From NCBI GenBank assembly GCA_020746105.1, contig CM036636.1, positions 3,472,001 through 3,536,000 on the forward strand: DNA of 64,000 bases. The letters are read 5' to 3'. The translations under genes and the position numbers were made by a program. Positions 23,900 to 36,214 of the stretch are shown here, one piece after another (the first letter of the stretch is position 1; the number at the start of each line of letters is the position of its first letter). The notes under the pieces are model-generated. The model saw only the letters and a list, made by a program, of their open reading frames with translations, made no database searches and was not told the DNA's origin. The stretch comes from Trogon surrucura. Taxonomy: Eukaryota > Chordata > Aves > Trogoniformes > Trogonidae.

Positions 23900-24770
23900 C
23901 TCTTCACTAGTTAATATTTTCTGTCAACAACCTGCAAGAAAACATAAAGTCAGTGCTGATAAAATTTGCAGATGTTGCAGAGTTCAGGGAGTGGTAAACA
24001 ATGACCAAAACAGGACTCTCATCTGGGTGTTTTCAGAGCTTTAGAACATGCGAACAGTATGCGTTAGAGTAAAGCCAAATGTGAAGTCATACATATAGAA
24101 AGACGGTGGCAGGTCCTACGTAAAGGAGGGATGGTGGGGGAAGTGTCTTTCACCTGGAAGTTAAATGCGTGGGAGTAACTGCCTGCTGGAGTAGATAAAG
24201 CCTGTAAATGTGAGCTGCCAGTGTGATGCTGTGGCCAAAGGTTTAGAGTCCTTTAGAGTTGGCTCCGTAAACAAGGAAGCATTGAACGGGACTGGGGAGG
24301 TTGTGTTATCCTTGTATCCACACTGGAGGAGCTGCTGCTGAAGTCCTTGGTCAACTCGTGTCTGCAGTTTAAGAAGGATGTTGTATAAAAGAGGATTTAG
24401 AGAAAAAAAGCGACCACACCACACAACAATGGCAATAATTATATGATTTGTGACAAGTCTTACAGTATTTGGTTCAAGAAGATTAAGAGGTGGCGTGATC
24501 ATCGTGATCTTTAAGTATATGTTTGAGGAATATTAATCTGATAATTCAAGGTTGGAAATGTAATAATAGATGATATGAGTAAATCTAATGGGCACGTATG
24601 GAAACTTAAGCCACTTTGGAACAGAGAGAAAATGCAGTATTTTAACCCTGAGAGCAGTCAATCATTGAAAAACCTGAGTAGAGCAGTGAAGTATCTGTCA
24701 ACGTACCTTTCAAATTAAAATTCATCATTTTTCCAAATTGCAAGGTCTTAAGGAGTTAATTCAGTCCTCA
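23900..24770 (+). mobile_element. Ancient CR1/L3-like LINE, 3' part, degraded
   Basis: A chain of words in the correct order matches the 3' half of an old amniote CR1-like LINE: acctgcaagaaaacataaa, ttgcagatg, ggagtggtaaacaatga, ccagtgtgatgctgtggcc, tttaagaaggatgttg, agaagattaagaggtgg, tgatctttaagtatatg and, at the end, ggagttaattcagt. These correspond to the end of the reverse-transcriptase ORF and the start of the 3' UTR. Reading frames are broken throughout, so it is long dead. It differs from the young avian CR1 copies elsewhere in the window, which share the tail attctatga; the end of that tail is not visible here. Borders are approximate. Confidence 0.75.
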
Positions 24771-27700
24771 CCTGTGTTGTGTCTGGTGCTTCCAGCATCC
24801 GATTGTTCTGGGGTTTTCAGCTATTACTGCAAAAGTGGTTGAAGCCAGCAGCAAAGCACAGGTAGCACTGGGGTGCTAATTTAAAATCCTTTAGTTTTCA
24901 AGGAGTTCTATGGATTCTTCTCAAAACTGGTAGGATATTTCTAATCACCGTAGTATTTCCAGCTCATCGTAGGATCTCCTGGGCATAACTATAGCTGAAT
25001 TGTCAGGCTCGCTTCCATACATTCTTAATCAGGTTCAGATTTTGTCACCTTTAGCCAGAATGGTGTGCTGAGCAGCAACTTGGCTTTTCCCCTTCCAGTC
25101 AGTGCAGTGTGTTAGTCTGAAGAAAAGCTGAAAAACAAGACTGAAATCTTTTTTCTTTTTTTTTTTTTTCTTGTGTGAAAGTAGTGAGAGTTTTACTGTC
25201 GTGACTTCAATGAAGCCGAGAATACAAACCTCAGGAAGCCAAATCAAGGTTTCCCTCTGGAAGCTGGAGCCCTCACAGTGTCAGGACTGTGGAGCTAACA
25301 CAGAGGATGTCCGTCAAAAATAAAAGAAGTGAATGAGACAGCAAAGAATAAGCTTGGGGTGACTTTTGCTGGTCATCTCCTTGCTGGGTGGTCTGTCTCA
25401 CATCTCAGGGCAGGACAGCAGTCCAGAAAGGGCGTGTACACTGAAGTGACCAATTCCAGTGACTTTGGCTGAGTTGCAAACAGAAAATCTAGACCAAAGA
25501 CGTATCAAAGGTAATTAGTGTTCTGAGGCAGGATTTTGTTTCGTTTTGAGGCATCTCCAGCTGGTGACCGTTCCTCAAAATTCAAATTTAAGCCAAGAGC
25601 TCAAAATGCCCCCGTCTGCTCCCTCAAACCTCTATGCACACGTACACGCAGGGCTGTGCACAGAGCAGCAGTACACGTACATGCTGGTTTGTGAGTCTTC
25701 GTTTCTTTGGTTCCAAATTTAACCAGAAGTAGAAGGGCTGAAATAACATAAGAAAGGTTGGACATACGATATTTCCTGCTGCTCAGCTAAACACAAGAAT
25801 TGCCAAAAATCTTCCAAGGTAGCTTGTTTCTTTTACATTTTTCTCCCTGTTCTGCAGACTTGCGAAGGTCAATTACTTTTGAGAAGCATTTGATTTTGGC
25901 AACGCTTATGGAAAGCGAAGTAGAGTTATGACCTTTTGGAGGTTTGCCCATCGCTGTCCCATCTTGTCCTGTAAGAACTGAATTTTCAGCTACAGCCTTT
26001 GGTTTAATAGGTGTGAATTTGTTTCTATGCACTTCTAACATTGTGAGTATCTGTGTGAGAATTTTCTTTTAGATGTCTATTTATTTGTACTCACAGATCA
26101 AGTGAGCGCTGATATTTGTAGAACAGAAATACAGGCTCAGGTATTTCCAGGAGGAAAATCATACCAAAACAATGAAACTGGATGCAAACTGAGCAGAAAA
26201 GTAGAGCTCTAAAATTCTATACTTAGGTTAGTATGTGGTGACTACAGCCTATCTGGAATGCATACTATAAGGGTTATATCATATTAGAGAGGCAGGTTTT
26301 GTCAGCGGGATGTTTCCTAGAAAGCAGAAATATCTCTGTGGTTTGTGTATGGGTTTGGAACTTGTGTGCAAGTATGGAGCAGGGAATTTGAGGCATGAAA
26401 CAGTCCTGATTAAAGAAGGTCCGGATCCCTTTCAAACCCGACAGCAGAAAACAGGCATGACGAGCTCTGTGGTGCCTGCTGTTCCTGCACGCTGCTCTGT
26501 GTATGGCATCGGAGACGTTTCTTTTAAGGTTGGTAAATTCCTCAGCTGTTTCTATTAGTCCAGGAAAGATGCAGTCATATGGGGAAAGCCAGATGCAATA
26601 AGATATTTGGGTCTGGATAAGATCTGAGATGTTTTTACAGTAAGATATTTAATTCTCACAGAGGCAAAGACCTCGCGTGGTATAAATCAGTGTAAATGCA
26701 CTGGAACTACTCGGGTTTGTACTCACAAGGTATCTGCCCAAGAATGTTCTCAAAATCCAATTAAATAACTAGAACTGTTTCATGTGGAAATGCCCCTCAA
26801 TTACAAAGACAAGTTTAAGCTATCGTGATGTGATTTTTACAGTCTCCTTGCAGGGTGCCCTAGTTTGCATTCATGGAATTTTTTTGTTTTTGTTTTGTTT
26901 TTTGTAATAATGTGGATGTTGGCCATCTGTCTGATCCTGGAAAGGTTGTAAGGTTGTCCCTGCTCCCCAGGTCCTCTTCCCACTCCCTCATTGATCATAA
27001 TGTTTGATTTAGGTGCCACTAGATTTCCTTCTTTGTTCTCCCGCCCTAACCTCCCCCCACGAGCACACACGCGTTGTGCAATGGTGTAAATGCTCTTCTC
27101 TCTGCAGCTGGGAGTAGCGACTGCTCAGCTGGTTCCAGTGCTGCCCTAAAGCTGCTGTAAAGGTCAGAGACAAGGGAATGCTGAAAAGCAAAACAAGCTG
27201 TTTTGTTGTCCCCTCTTGGATCCTGGCTGTGTATTTTGATCAGCACCACAAGCGGTCTCCTGTGTAGACCTCCGCTTCTCGCTGCTCTGCGTTTCTGGCC
27301 GACGCGGGGTGTTCCATAGGGCAGCACGTCGGGCGTTTTTCCAGCATGGCTACGGCTTGGCCGCTGCTGCAGCTGATTGACTTACGCTGCTTGTCAGGCA
27401 CAAAGCGCATTTTGAAAGGAAATGCCATATTGAACTCCCAGTGAGCTGATGGGTATTGTGCACGGTCATCTGATGGCACAGATGTGCCCCTAATAATCCT
27501 TCCAGGAGAACGTTTCCTCCTGGGATGCTCTGGCCATCTGATCTGCTCTGAGGTATGCTGACCTATCTTGACCCAGTTTATGATCAATTCTCTCTGCTGT
27601 TTTCTAAAAGGAGGCCAGAAATACCACTTTATCATTTAGATTGCCTGAAAGTTGTGGTACTTACGTGTCTGTTCCTTCTATAGAAGATACCCTTCGTGCT

Positions 27701-28606
27701 TGCTTTCAAGTATTAAGGCTTACAAAAGGGAGGGAAGCCACTCTGTGCTAGCATGTGCAGGAGTAAATTTCTTTATAGAGCTTTGGTAGCTAATCAGTGT
27801 TTCACTGAAGTGAGGAGAGGAGGAGGAGACGTGGAAGCAGAGGTAACGCATGTTCCACCAAGCATGTTGCTGGGTTTGTTCATCTGTGTCTGGAGTGACC
27901 CTTCTGCTGGTGTGCCAGTGTGTTTGTGGCCCTTTTTGTGGGTTTGTGTTTGCTTCCAGTTTTGTGTATGTTGTGCATGTGTCTCTGAACGGTGGATGAT
28001 TTTCATCACGTGTTGGTGTGTTTTGCAGCATCTGCTTTTCAAGTGAGAATGACGTTACTGCTGGCTTTCTCTGAAGGTGAACACGCTGCCTCAGCTACAA
28101 TAGGATGGTTAATTCGTAACTTGGTTCTGCTGATCACTGAGCATAGATAAGCTTGGAAGCAGAGAGGTGGGTTAAGGTCCCTTTGAGCCACGCCAACAAA
28201 TTTACTCAGGGCTTTCCATTCCCTGTACTTGCAGGATATCTCAGTTTTCATAAACCCTAAACTCTGCTTTATTACCAGCGAGCCACACTAGAGTGCCTCA
28301 AACTGGCAGCCACCAACCTGAACTCTTGTCTGGATCGAGCTTGATGCAAAGCCTCCCATATTTATGACACATGCCAGTGATGCTCAGAAGGAGCGTGCTG
28401 CTGGCTGCAGAGTTTATGCCTTTAAGTAGTATCCAGATGATGCCTGCCTTAATTCTGTCCCTATGTCTATGTGTTACGATCATGTCTAATAATGTGGACA
28501 CATACTGGTTTCCCAAGCTCCAACCAAAAATATTCTGTTGTTTCTGAGATCGAGGCGGGAGAAATAAATTATTTTGTAGATGTTAGAAAATCCTTACCTG
28601 TGTTCT

Positions 28607-28690
28607 CTGGAATCACACTCAGAATCACACAGAATTGTTGAGGCTGGAAAAGACCTCTGAGATCATCAAGTCCAGCCTATGACACAACAC
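28607..28690 (-). mobile_element. CR1 3' end fragment
   Basis: On the + strand this reads gaatcacac twice, then agaattgttgaggctgg, aaagacctctgagatcatc and aagtccagcc, which is the reverse complement of an avian CR1 3' UTR and tail. The duplicated gaatcacac is the short tail repeat. Only the last part of the element is present, as is usual for 5'-truncated CR1 insertions. Sequence beyond about 28,690 may be a diverged extension but I cannot support it. Confidence 0.8.
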
Positions 28691-29650
28691 CAATGTTGGA
28701 GTGTTTCCGTGGCCCCAGACTTTATAGCAGGGGCTGAAGTTTGACCCTTGTGAAGGATGTGCTTTTTGCTGTCAGTCTAAAAGCCCGCCTAAACCGAGTT
28801 ATTAGATCACAAACAGCCAGTTTGTGAACCGAGTACCAGTCTCCGCTGGTTCCGCAGCTTTGTTGTGAAGTGCTTAGGGAGATCTAGATAAGAAGCCAAC
28901 CTTCCCACTAGTACTTGTTTACACTGATCCCGTATACAAAGGAACCCTTGCAAAAGCAACACCCAGCCCAAGGGTGGCCCTGTTATAAGGCTGCAAGGAC
29001 TGAGGCTCGTTCCTCTGTGCCATCTGCTAATGCAGCGTTGTGTGCTCGCTAACACCTCAGAATCCTCACAATCTAATAATTTCTCGCCAACCCCAGCCTA
29101 CCAGATCTGTTTGCGCTAAGCTCTTATATACTGTTAGTGGGTATATTCTCACAATAGGCTCAGTGAAGTGTCACTAATATGATTGTCCATGCCAGTGGCT
29201 GCTCTGTTGCAGCCTACATGATTTTGTTATCGGAAGGGAAGGATTTATGTAATGTTCATAACTAACCAGCCACTACAAAATCGTGTTTTGCTGTTTTAGC
29301 CGTTCTCACCTCCTTATTTACAGGCTTCAAGTATCTCATTGAGCGTATGAGTGACTGGGAATTTGAGACATGGTACAGAATGTATGCTTAATGGCAACGA
29401 TATAAAGATTTTGATATTGCAAAGAGCCTTGGGCCAAGTTCTCAACTTTAAATAGGCATAGCTGTATTAGACTCTCTAGTTCTACGTGAGGAAGATCTTG
29501 TCTTTCACGTTGTAACAAAAAGAACTCCATCCTTCTGCCTCAGATCTGAATCCTATTGCGTGGCTTGTAAACGATAATATCTGGTGTGAATTCAGCTAGG
29601 TTGATAGCAGCAGCAAACATCCCCTTTTTGCTCACTTAAGTAGTACATTG

Positions 29651-29673
29651 CCACCTGAGCAAGTCTCAGGTGG
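29651..29673. promoter_or_regulatory. Perfect E-box dyad / hairpin
   Basis: CCACCTGAG (29,651-29,659), a 5-base spacer and CTCAGGTGG (29,665-29,673) form a perfect 9-bp inverted repeat. Each arm holds an E2-box (CACCTG/CAGGTG), the type of site bound by ZEB and SNAIL zinc-finger proteins and by some bHLH dimers. Two head-to-head E2-boxes 14 bp apart resemble the bipartite sites used by ZEB1/ZEB2. The symmetry is seen directly; binding is inference. Confidence 0.4.
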
Positions 29674-32600
29674 TTTGCTTGAGCCACTCCTCGTCGCGGG
29701 GGGATGACCTCAGGAGGCCTCTTAGCTGAGTTGGAAATGGTATAGACAGAGATGTTGCCTTAAGTACTCTGGACTTTGAATTATTTAACTATTGTGGAAG
29801 GAAGTGGGGGCTGGGGAAAGCACGGCAAAGGAAAGGAGAGATTATTTCTCCTCTTTGTAAAACTATATTGGGTTCAACGTCATACCATGAAATATCCAGT
29901 GCAGAACTCAAGAACTGCTCCAGTGGATCTTCGCTGACTTATCCAATTGCATGGAACATGGGGATACTTAACCCAAATCTGTCGGTTTTAATTATTTTCC
30001 TCTGGACAGATAAAAGCTTTCTATAGGTTCCTGTAGAATATTTGCTCTTTCAAGCGTTCCTCTGTGCTTTGATACTAAACGATTAAAGCATGCTAAAGAA
30101 AAAAACAGCCCCAACCTTTAGCTCCCTGTTCTTGGGCCCCCTGACTGCAGCTTTGATTGTTGACCTAAATTCCCCTTTCATAACTGAGTCCTGTCACCTC
30201 TGGTTGGAGTCTTCCAGCAAAACAGGCATGGCCAACTTTCAGAAGTGCAGGGCACTGTTTTCCGTTCTGCCTCGCACGGCTGTGACGGGCTCCGCAGCAC
30301 ACCTGATGTGTTCAAAGTCAAAGTGACCTCCTTCGTCCCCTTCCCCCAGCCTCTCGGCTCCTGGAAAGGAAACCATAACAAGTCTTTTTTTTTTTTTTGC
30401 TTCCCGTCGCTCAGCAAAGTGGGGAAACTTTTTCTGCGTAAAGAATTAAATTCTTAGGTGTTTCTACTGATTACTGGGAAGATTGCTGTTAGGAAGACTA
30501 AAGAAACAGCACTGAAGGGAGAGAGGGAGGGCTGGAGTCTGTTATTGATAATATTAAAGTGGATTACAGCAGCTTGCATGGGCCACTTCAGCCTCTCTCT
30601 TTTCAGACTCTGCCCACAGCGTGCTGCTTGTGACTCCGGCGGCTACAGCCTCTAGCTGTGAGTTCCCGTTTCTCTGTGGCTCCTGCAGATAAACATCTGC
30701 TCCAGCCTCGGCGTCGGGAGCTTGGTTACAACGATGCCTCGTGCCCTCACCCAGGACTTTCTTCCAGAAGTCGAGCAGCTGATGCTGCACGCTCTGCTCG
30801 AGCAGCCAAATCCTGTCCGGCGCACGGGGCCCACGCGAGGATTTGGCTCTGTTTAAGTCCCCAGTGAAACCCTGAAATCAAACTGGGGTATAAATCATAC
30901 ACCGGCCTTGGTTAGGGCGTCCTGGAGGAGGTCAGGTGGACACTCGGGTACTGGAGCGGTTGTGGGTCAGTAGCCAGAGAACTGAGATTTTCCACTTATA
31001 AGAGAACAGGAGAGACAACATCTCTAGTTTTCCCTGGTTGGCTTTTGGCTTTCAACTTCTGGAGTTTAATTTTCCAGCTTTCCCCACTCTTTTGATGCCT
31101 AGGAATTTACTTTTCCTACAAGGGACAAACATCGTGGGACTGGAGGGATCCTCATGGGCCATCAAAATCTGTCTCTGGCCAAGCATGCGGGAACGTGGCA
31201 TCTTACTCTGTTCCTGCACTTCTCTGGACTTGTCTGAGAAGTGACTCACTCCTTTCTGGGGAGGGAAGGCTACCAGTGCCTCTTACTGGAAAGCTGAACT
31301 AGCACCTCTTTTTTTTTTTATTTATTTTTTTGCAATAAATTCTGTTTTAATCTCTTGGGTTTCAGGAACAGAAGTTTTACAGGGAAAAAATCATTCAGAC
31401 TAAGGAATGGGAAGGGCTGTCAGTATTCTTCTCAGCTGTAGCTCCATCCCTTTCAAGCGACGCAGGGCAAGCAGAAGTGAGGAAAACTGTTTGCTGCTGT
31501 ATGAAACTTGTACATATTTTTTTAATCTAATTGCTGTGGGGAAAACAAACATCAGTTTTATTTTGCACCATTTCTTGGCTCAGGAACTTCAGGCATATTC
31601 GCCAAATTGTGGTTTTGCAGTCGTTGGCCTGAGTCTCATTTACCATGAGGCCTCTTTACACCACTCCTGGTTTGTAAAGGGATATTAAGTAGCTACAAAT
31701 GTCCTTTACCACATTATTGTAAAGAATACTCAGTGCAAACGAGAATCTAAACTCTGTGTGTTTTTCGTGTAAATGCTGGTTGTGGCCACAGCTGAATTTT
31801 GAAATTTGAAGTGTCAACCGTTGCAAGGGGTAATTTTGCTCAAAAACAGCCGTGTTTGGGGTAGAGGAGGCCTCTTCTTTTTTTAAAATGTTCTTAATTA
31901 TGTCTGAGAATTAACTCATGGCTATGGAACCTTTTACTAAATTGAAATAAATTGTGAAAACATCAAATTATTCAGTTTTCAGAAGTTCTGGCAATTATTT
32001 CACATGTCCCTCTTCCAATGGCTTTGCCCTTATTAGTTGTCATAGAAGAAGTAATAAATTCTTTTATTATGACATCCAGAGTCGCAGCTGAAATTAGTTT
32101 CATTGTGCTGGGGACAAAACGGAAAAGTGACACTCCCTTAGCCGGAGGATTCTTAGTCTAAAGCCAAAAGTAAGTGAAGGATTGGGAAAGTAGGTGCAGC
32201 GTATGAGCAAAAGAAGGTCATGAAGAACTGGTACGACTTTTGCAAGTTGCAGGGAGTGTGGTTTTTTTCATCCCTTTCTGACTCCTTTTCCTTTCTCTTA
32301 AGAATAAACCAAGTCTTGCTGCTGAAGGGATCATGTTCAATCCATCTTTTCATCCAGAGTTAGACGTCTGTAAAAGTTTGAGCAAAGAATACTGTACGTG
32401 GCATATGGAATCAGTAATGACCTCTGCCCTAAGCTAGAAAATGGAAAGAGCTGCAATAGTAGACGATGTTTCAGTTCAGCAGCTTTCATACTGGCGTGTT
32501 CAGTGGTGTCCCTATTGTCACTGGTTTGTTGTTTTTTTTTTCTTTTTCTGCCCTCCTTTGGCTCCCTGTAAATCCTGAATTGATGGCAGCTGTTTGAGCC

Positions 32601-33858
32601 AAACTCAAGACACGTTGCATCACATCAGGGTTTAAATGCTCAAAGGCAAGGGAGGGTTGCTACTATTCTGTAGTATTCCTCCAGCAGCTCCCTCTGTTCA
32701 GCTGAGGTCAATCACTAGCATCACGCAGCACTTCAGAGAGAGAGGAAGATGTTCTTTAATGCTGGCTAGGAAACTGAATTTCCATTCCACCATCATTTAT
32801 TAGTTCTTTGGGAGAATATTTCCAGCCCCAGTCAGTACAAAAAGCCAAATAAACTTGACCCTTAAAGACCACGTGGTGGACTTCCCCAGAACTGGAGACC
32901 CCAGAAGCCTCTTCCAGGACTTCCAGCCGCCCGGCCAACAGCAGGGAGCTTGGATGCCTTAAGAAACAGGTGGAGCAGCTCTGGCGCACGCAGCTACCTC
33001 GTGGTCCACAAGCCCGGAGAATTGGGTCGCCGGGCGGCAAAGGAGGCGGGAGGTGGTGGGGAGCGCCGCTGGGATGGGTTCGCCTCCTGTGCTCGGGGTC
33101 AAAACAGCCGAGGGAGTCCCCGGGGTTCCCCTGGCCTTGGGGAAGACCCTCAGCTTCTCCGAGAGATTTGTTGGGGCTAGCCCAGTTCTGCATCACTTCT
33201 TTTCTGTCCTCACCATGTTGGCATTTCTTGGCAGGCAAAAACTCCGTTACAAAATGTATGACTAGCCCTATTGATCTTATTACAATAAGTTGAGATCTTT
33301 GTAACTTATTTTTTTTATGGCTTATTTGGAAGAGTTACTTGTCTTGCCAGCTGTCTGCTCATTCACTGCAGTATCATCCACCCACTATCGTTGAACAATA
33401 CCTTCATTTGAGATTCATAAAAATGCAGATGTTTATAGTCTCTCACGCATCTGAAAATGAGTGTTTTGTAACTGTATTTATTTCATAAAGAAAACTTTTA
33501 AAAAAGAACACTTAAAAAACAGACTCCAGAAGGTCATTGGTAGCTTTGACTTTTGTATCATTTCTTGGGTAAATATCTATCCCAGCAAATGCAATTTTTT
33601 TTAGCGTATTTGTTTTTTCCTTCCCTGGTTCTCCTCCTCTCCTCTCTGGTGATCAGAAGTAGCAGTATAAACTAGAAGCTGGTCTCAAAAAGGTTTTGAA
33701 CTGAGTGCGCCCTACAGATGGATAAACACATTACCTTCCGAACCCTGGGATCTCTCTTCCAAGGGAAACAGGAAAAGGGGGAGCTCAGAGTCCCTAGCAA
33801 AATACCAGCATGCAGAAAAAAGGCTTGTTTAAATTTTTTTAACTTTACCATCAGAAGA

Positions 33859-33861
<3 letters not shown>

Positions 33862-33889
<28 letters not shown>
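33862..33889 (+). repeat. T28 homopolymer followed by acceptor-like CTTACAG
   Basis: A pure run of 28 T is followed by ccttacag and then a G-rich purine segment. The run is the longest homopolymer in the window. In the transcribed direction it makes an ideal polypyrimidine tract ahead of an AG, 1.25 kb before exon 2. Confidence 0.85.
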
Positions 33890-35145
33890 CCTTACAGGGG
33901 GAGGAGAGTGGAAGAGTGTGAGGAGAGGTGGGGAAGGTGGGTGCTGGGAGAGGGGAGGAAAAATACAATGAATGCTCCGGTAACCTTTGCTCTGTTGATA
34001 CTAGACAAGAGTGCACTGTTAATGAGTGATTGTTAACAGATGGCTGTTGAGCAGCTTAGTCAGAAGCAGAAGATGTTACTTGGTTGTAGTGTTGGGAGGG
34101 TGAGGGTGCAGGGGTGAGGTAAGGGGATATTTAGTCTTTTCACGAAGGTTGAACTGTCAGGGATTTATGATTTTTGTTTGGGCTTGTGGAAGGGGAAGAG
34201 TTGTTTTCTACGTGCTGATAGTAGAAAGGCTGGTTGGTGCTGAAGGCTCTAACAATTATCTTTTCGCTTGAGAGGTGTCCCTGCAGCCCTTCGTCTTCAA
34301 GATGAAGATGAAAATGCATGCCTTCAACTTGCCACATCTTGTGTCTGTAACTGAGGAGGAGTGGGCTCTTCCCTCCACTTGGAGCTGTCGGGACACTGGC
34401 TGAGATAGCTTTAGGTGTGGATCCATGCTTGGTCTATGAGAGAAGCCGTTGGTGTACAGTCCCACCGAACTGTTAGTGCGTGTGTGAGGGGGCAGGAACC
34501 TTCCTGAGCGTGTGTCCATCCGTGTGTGTTCCTTGCCCTTTCCAGGTGTGCTATATATCTTCTTCCAGCATACCAGTGTAACCCATTTCCTTACTGGTTT
34601 GTGTTGGGTATGGATCTGCAGGCAGCCTGAACACGTCCCATTTGCTCTCTGTAGGAATTGGGTGCTTGAACCTATGAAGATCATTGCAGCTGCTTCATGT
34701 TTCTCAAACTGTGCAGTACTTAGATTTTATACTTATTTCTCCTCTGGACCTTATTAGATACAGGGGTCAGGAGCATGAGTGAGATCAGCAAGGATTGTTT
34801 CTCAAGACTGTTTATTTTCAACCAATTTTGTGTGGCTTGAGTGAAGGTAAGAAGCAAATGCACAGTACAACATTTTGCTGATAGGAATTTGCAGAAGAGT
34901 TTTGGTCTTTGGTCAGGAAAGGGGAATCCCATTTGTACACGCCACTGGCTAATGTTGACCTTTAACAGCGAGTCTTAAAACGACCCCCCACAATCATGCA
35001 CTAGATGATTTAACGTCTAACTTTCTGACGTGTGTAGGTGAGTGTGTGTATATACATCTAGAGAGATATATGTATACAATTTAAAGGCTGATTTCTTCAT
35101 TCTGTCATCCTTATTTATTCATATTTCTTTTTTGGGGGCGCATAG

Positions 35146-36214
35146 GACTATATGACAAATGTTCTTACACGTCCCGTGACCGAGGATGGGTCCTGGGGAT
35201 TAACACCGTCAGTGACCAGGGGAATAGAGACCCTCGCTATTTCTTCTCTCTGAAGACGGACCGTGCTCGCAAAGTAACCACCATTGCGGCGCATCGCAGC
35301 TACCTCCCCAACCAGTGGGTGCATCTGGCTGCCACGTACGATGGGCACCTGATGAAACTCTATGTGAATGGTGCCCAGGTGGCCACGAGTGGAGAGCAAG
35401 TGGGCAGCATCTTCAGTCTTCTGACCTTGAAGTGCAAGGTGCTCATGGTTGGAGGAAATGCCCTGAACCAGAACTATCGGGGCTATGTGGAGCACTTCAG
35501 CCTCTGGAGGACAGCCCGGTCTCAGAAGGAGATCTTGTTGGACATGGGCCAGGCAATTCACAGACAAGACACGTCTCTACCTCAGCTAGTTCTTCAAGAC
35601 AGTTTACTGAATGTGAAAAACACCTGGTCTCCCATGAAGGATGGCAGCAGTCCTCAGAGCAAGTTCAGCTATCATCATGGCTATTTGCTGGATACCAGCC
35701 TAGACCCTCCTCTCTGCGGACAGACGGTGTGTGACAACACGGATGTCATTGCCAGCTACAACAAGCTCCCCAGCTTCCGCCGCAACAAAATCGTTCGCTA
35801 CCGTGTGGTAAATCTCTATGACGACAAGCACCAGAACCCCACCGTCAGCCGTCAGCAGATTGAGTTCCAGCATCAGCATTTAAATGAGGCTTTCAGCCGC
35901 TACAACATCACCTGGGAGCTGGAGGTGCTGGAGGTGAAGAACTCTTCCCTTCGCCACCGACTCATCCTGGCCAACTGTGACATCAGCAAGATAGGAGACG
36001 AGAACTGTGACCCGGAGTGCAACCACACCTTGACTGGGTACGACGGCGGAGACTGCAGACATGTACGCCACACGCTCTTCAACAAGAAGAAGCAGAACGG
36101 TGTGTGTGACATGGATTGTAATTACGAGAGGTACAACTTCGATGGTGGGGAGTGCTGTAACCCAGAGATAACAGAAGTCACCAAGACGTGCTTTGACCCT
36201 TATTCTCCTTACAG
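35146..36214 (+). CDS. PAPPA: Pappalysin-1 (PAPP-A), coding exon 2
   Basis: This 1,069-nt exon supplies the last two bases of codon 133 through two bases of codon 489. It opens with GLYDKC and continues the laminin-G-like domain (to about residue 260, with YFFSLKTDRAR and WVHLAATYDG as hallmarks). From about residue 325 the pappalysin (M43B) protease region begins (CGQTVCDN, KIVRYRVVNLYDD). Two Lin-12/Notch repeats follow: LNR1 at about 410-436 (cysteines 410, 420, 424, 436; DGGDC) and LNR2 at about 449-470 (cysteines 453, 457, 469, 470; DGGEC). In human PAPP-A these calcium-binding repeats help decide substrate choice. N-glycosylation sequons are at Asn386, Asn398 and Asn425. The exon ends acag|gtaggc. 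The single large exon 2 matches the human gene layout, and sequence identity to human is high throughout. Confidence 0.97.

Larger units (their letters stand above)
9810..35145 (+). other. PAPPA: PAPPA intron 1
   Basis: The intron begins gtaggt at 9,810 and ends gcatag at 35,145, 25,336 bp, in phase 1. The acceptor is unusual: the pyrimidine run (tttctttttt) is separated from the AG by gggggcgc. Contents I can name: CpG island tail to about 10,115; CpG-rich patches near 10,985-11,270, 12,775-12,850 and 14,790-15,065; C10 at 13,351-13,360; MIR-like relic near 18,858-18,952; T25 at 20,843; TTTTA repeat at 22,182; ancient CR1-like LINE 23,900-24,770; minus-strand CR1 tail 28,607-28,690; E-box dyad 29,651; GC-rich patch 32,960-33,130; T28 at 33,862. 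I see nothing identifiable in 15,500-18,850, 24,800-28,600 and 29,700-33,800 apart from these. Confidence 0.9.

Noticed and set aside
32756-33238. 160-codon minus-strand open frame
   Set aside because: Lies in a GC-rich patch of intron 1, low-complexity translation, no domain or splice context.
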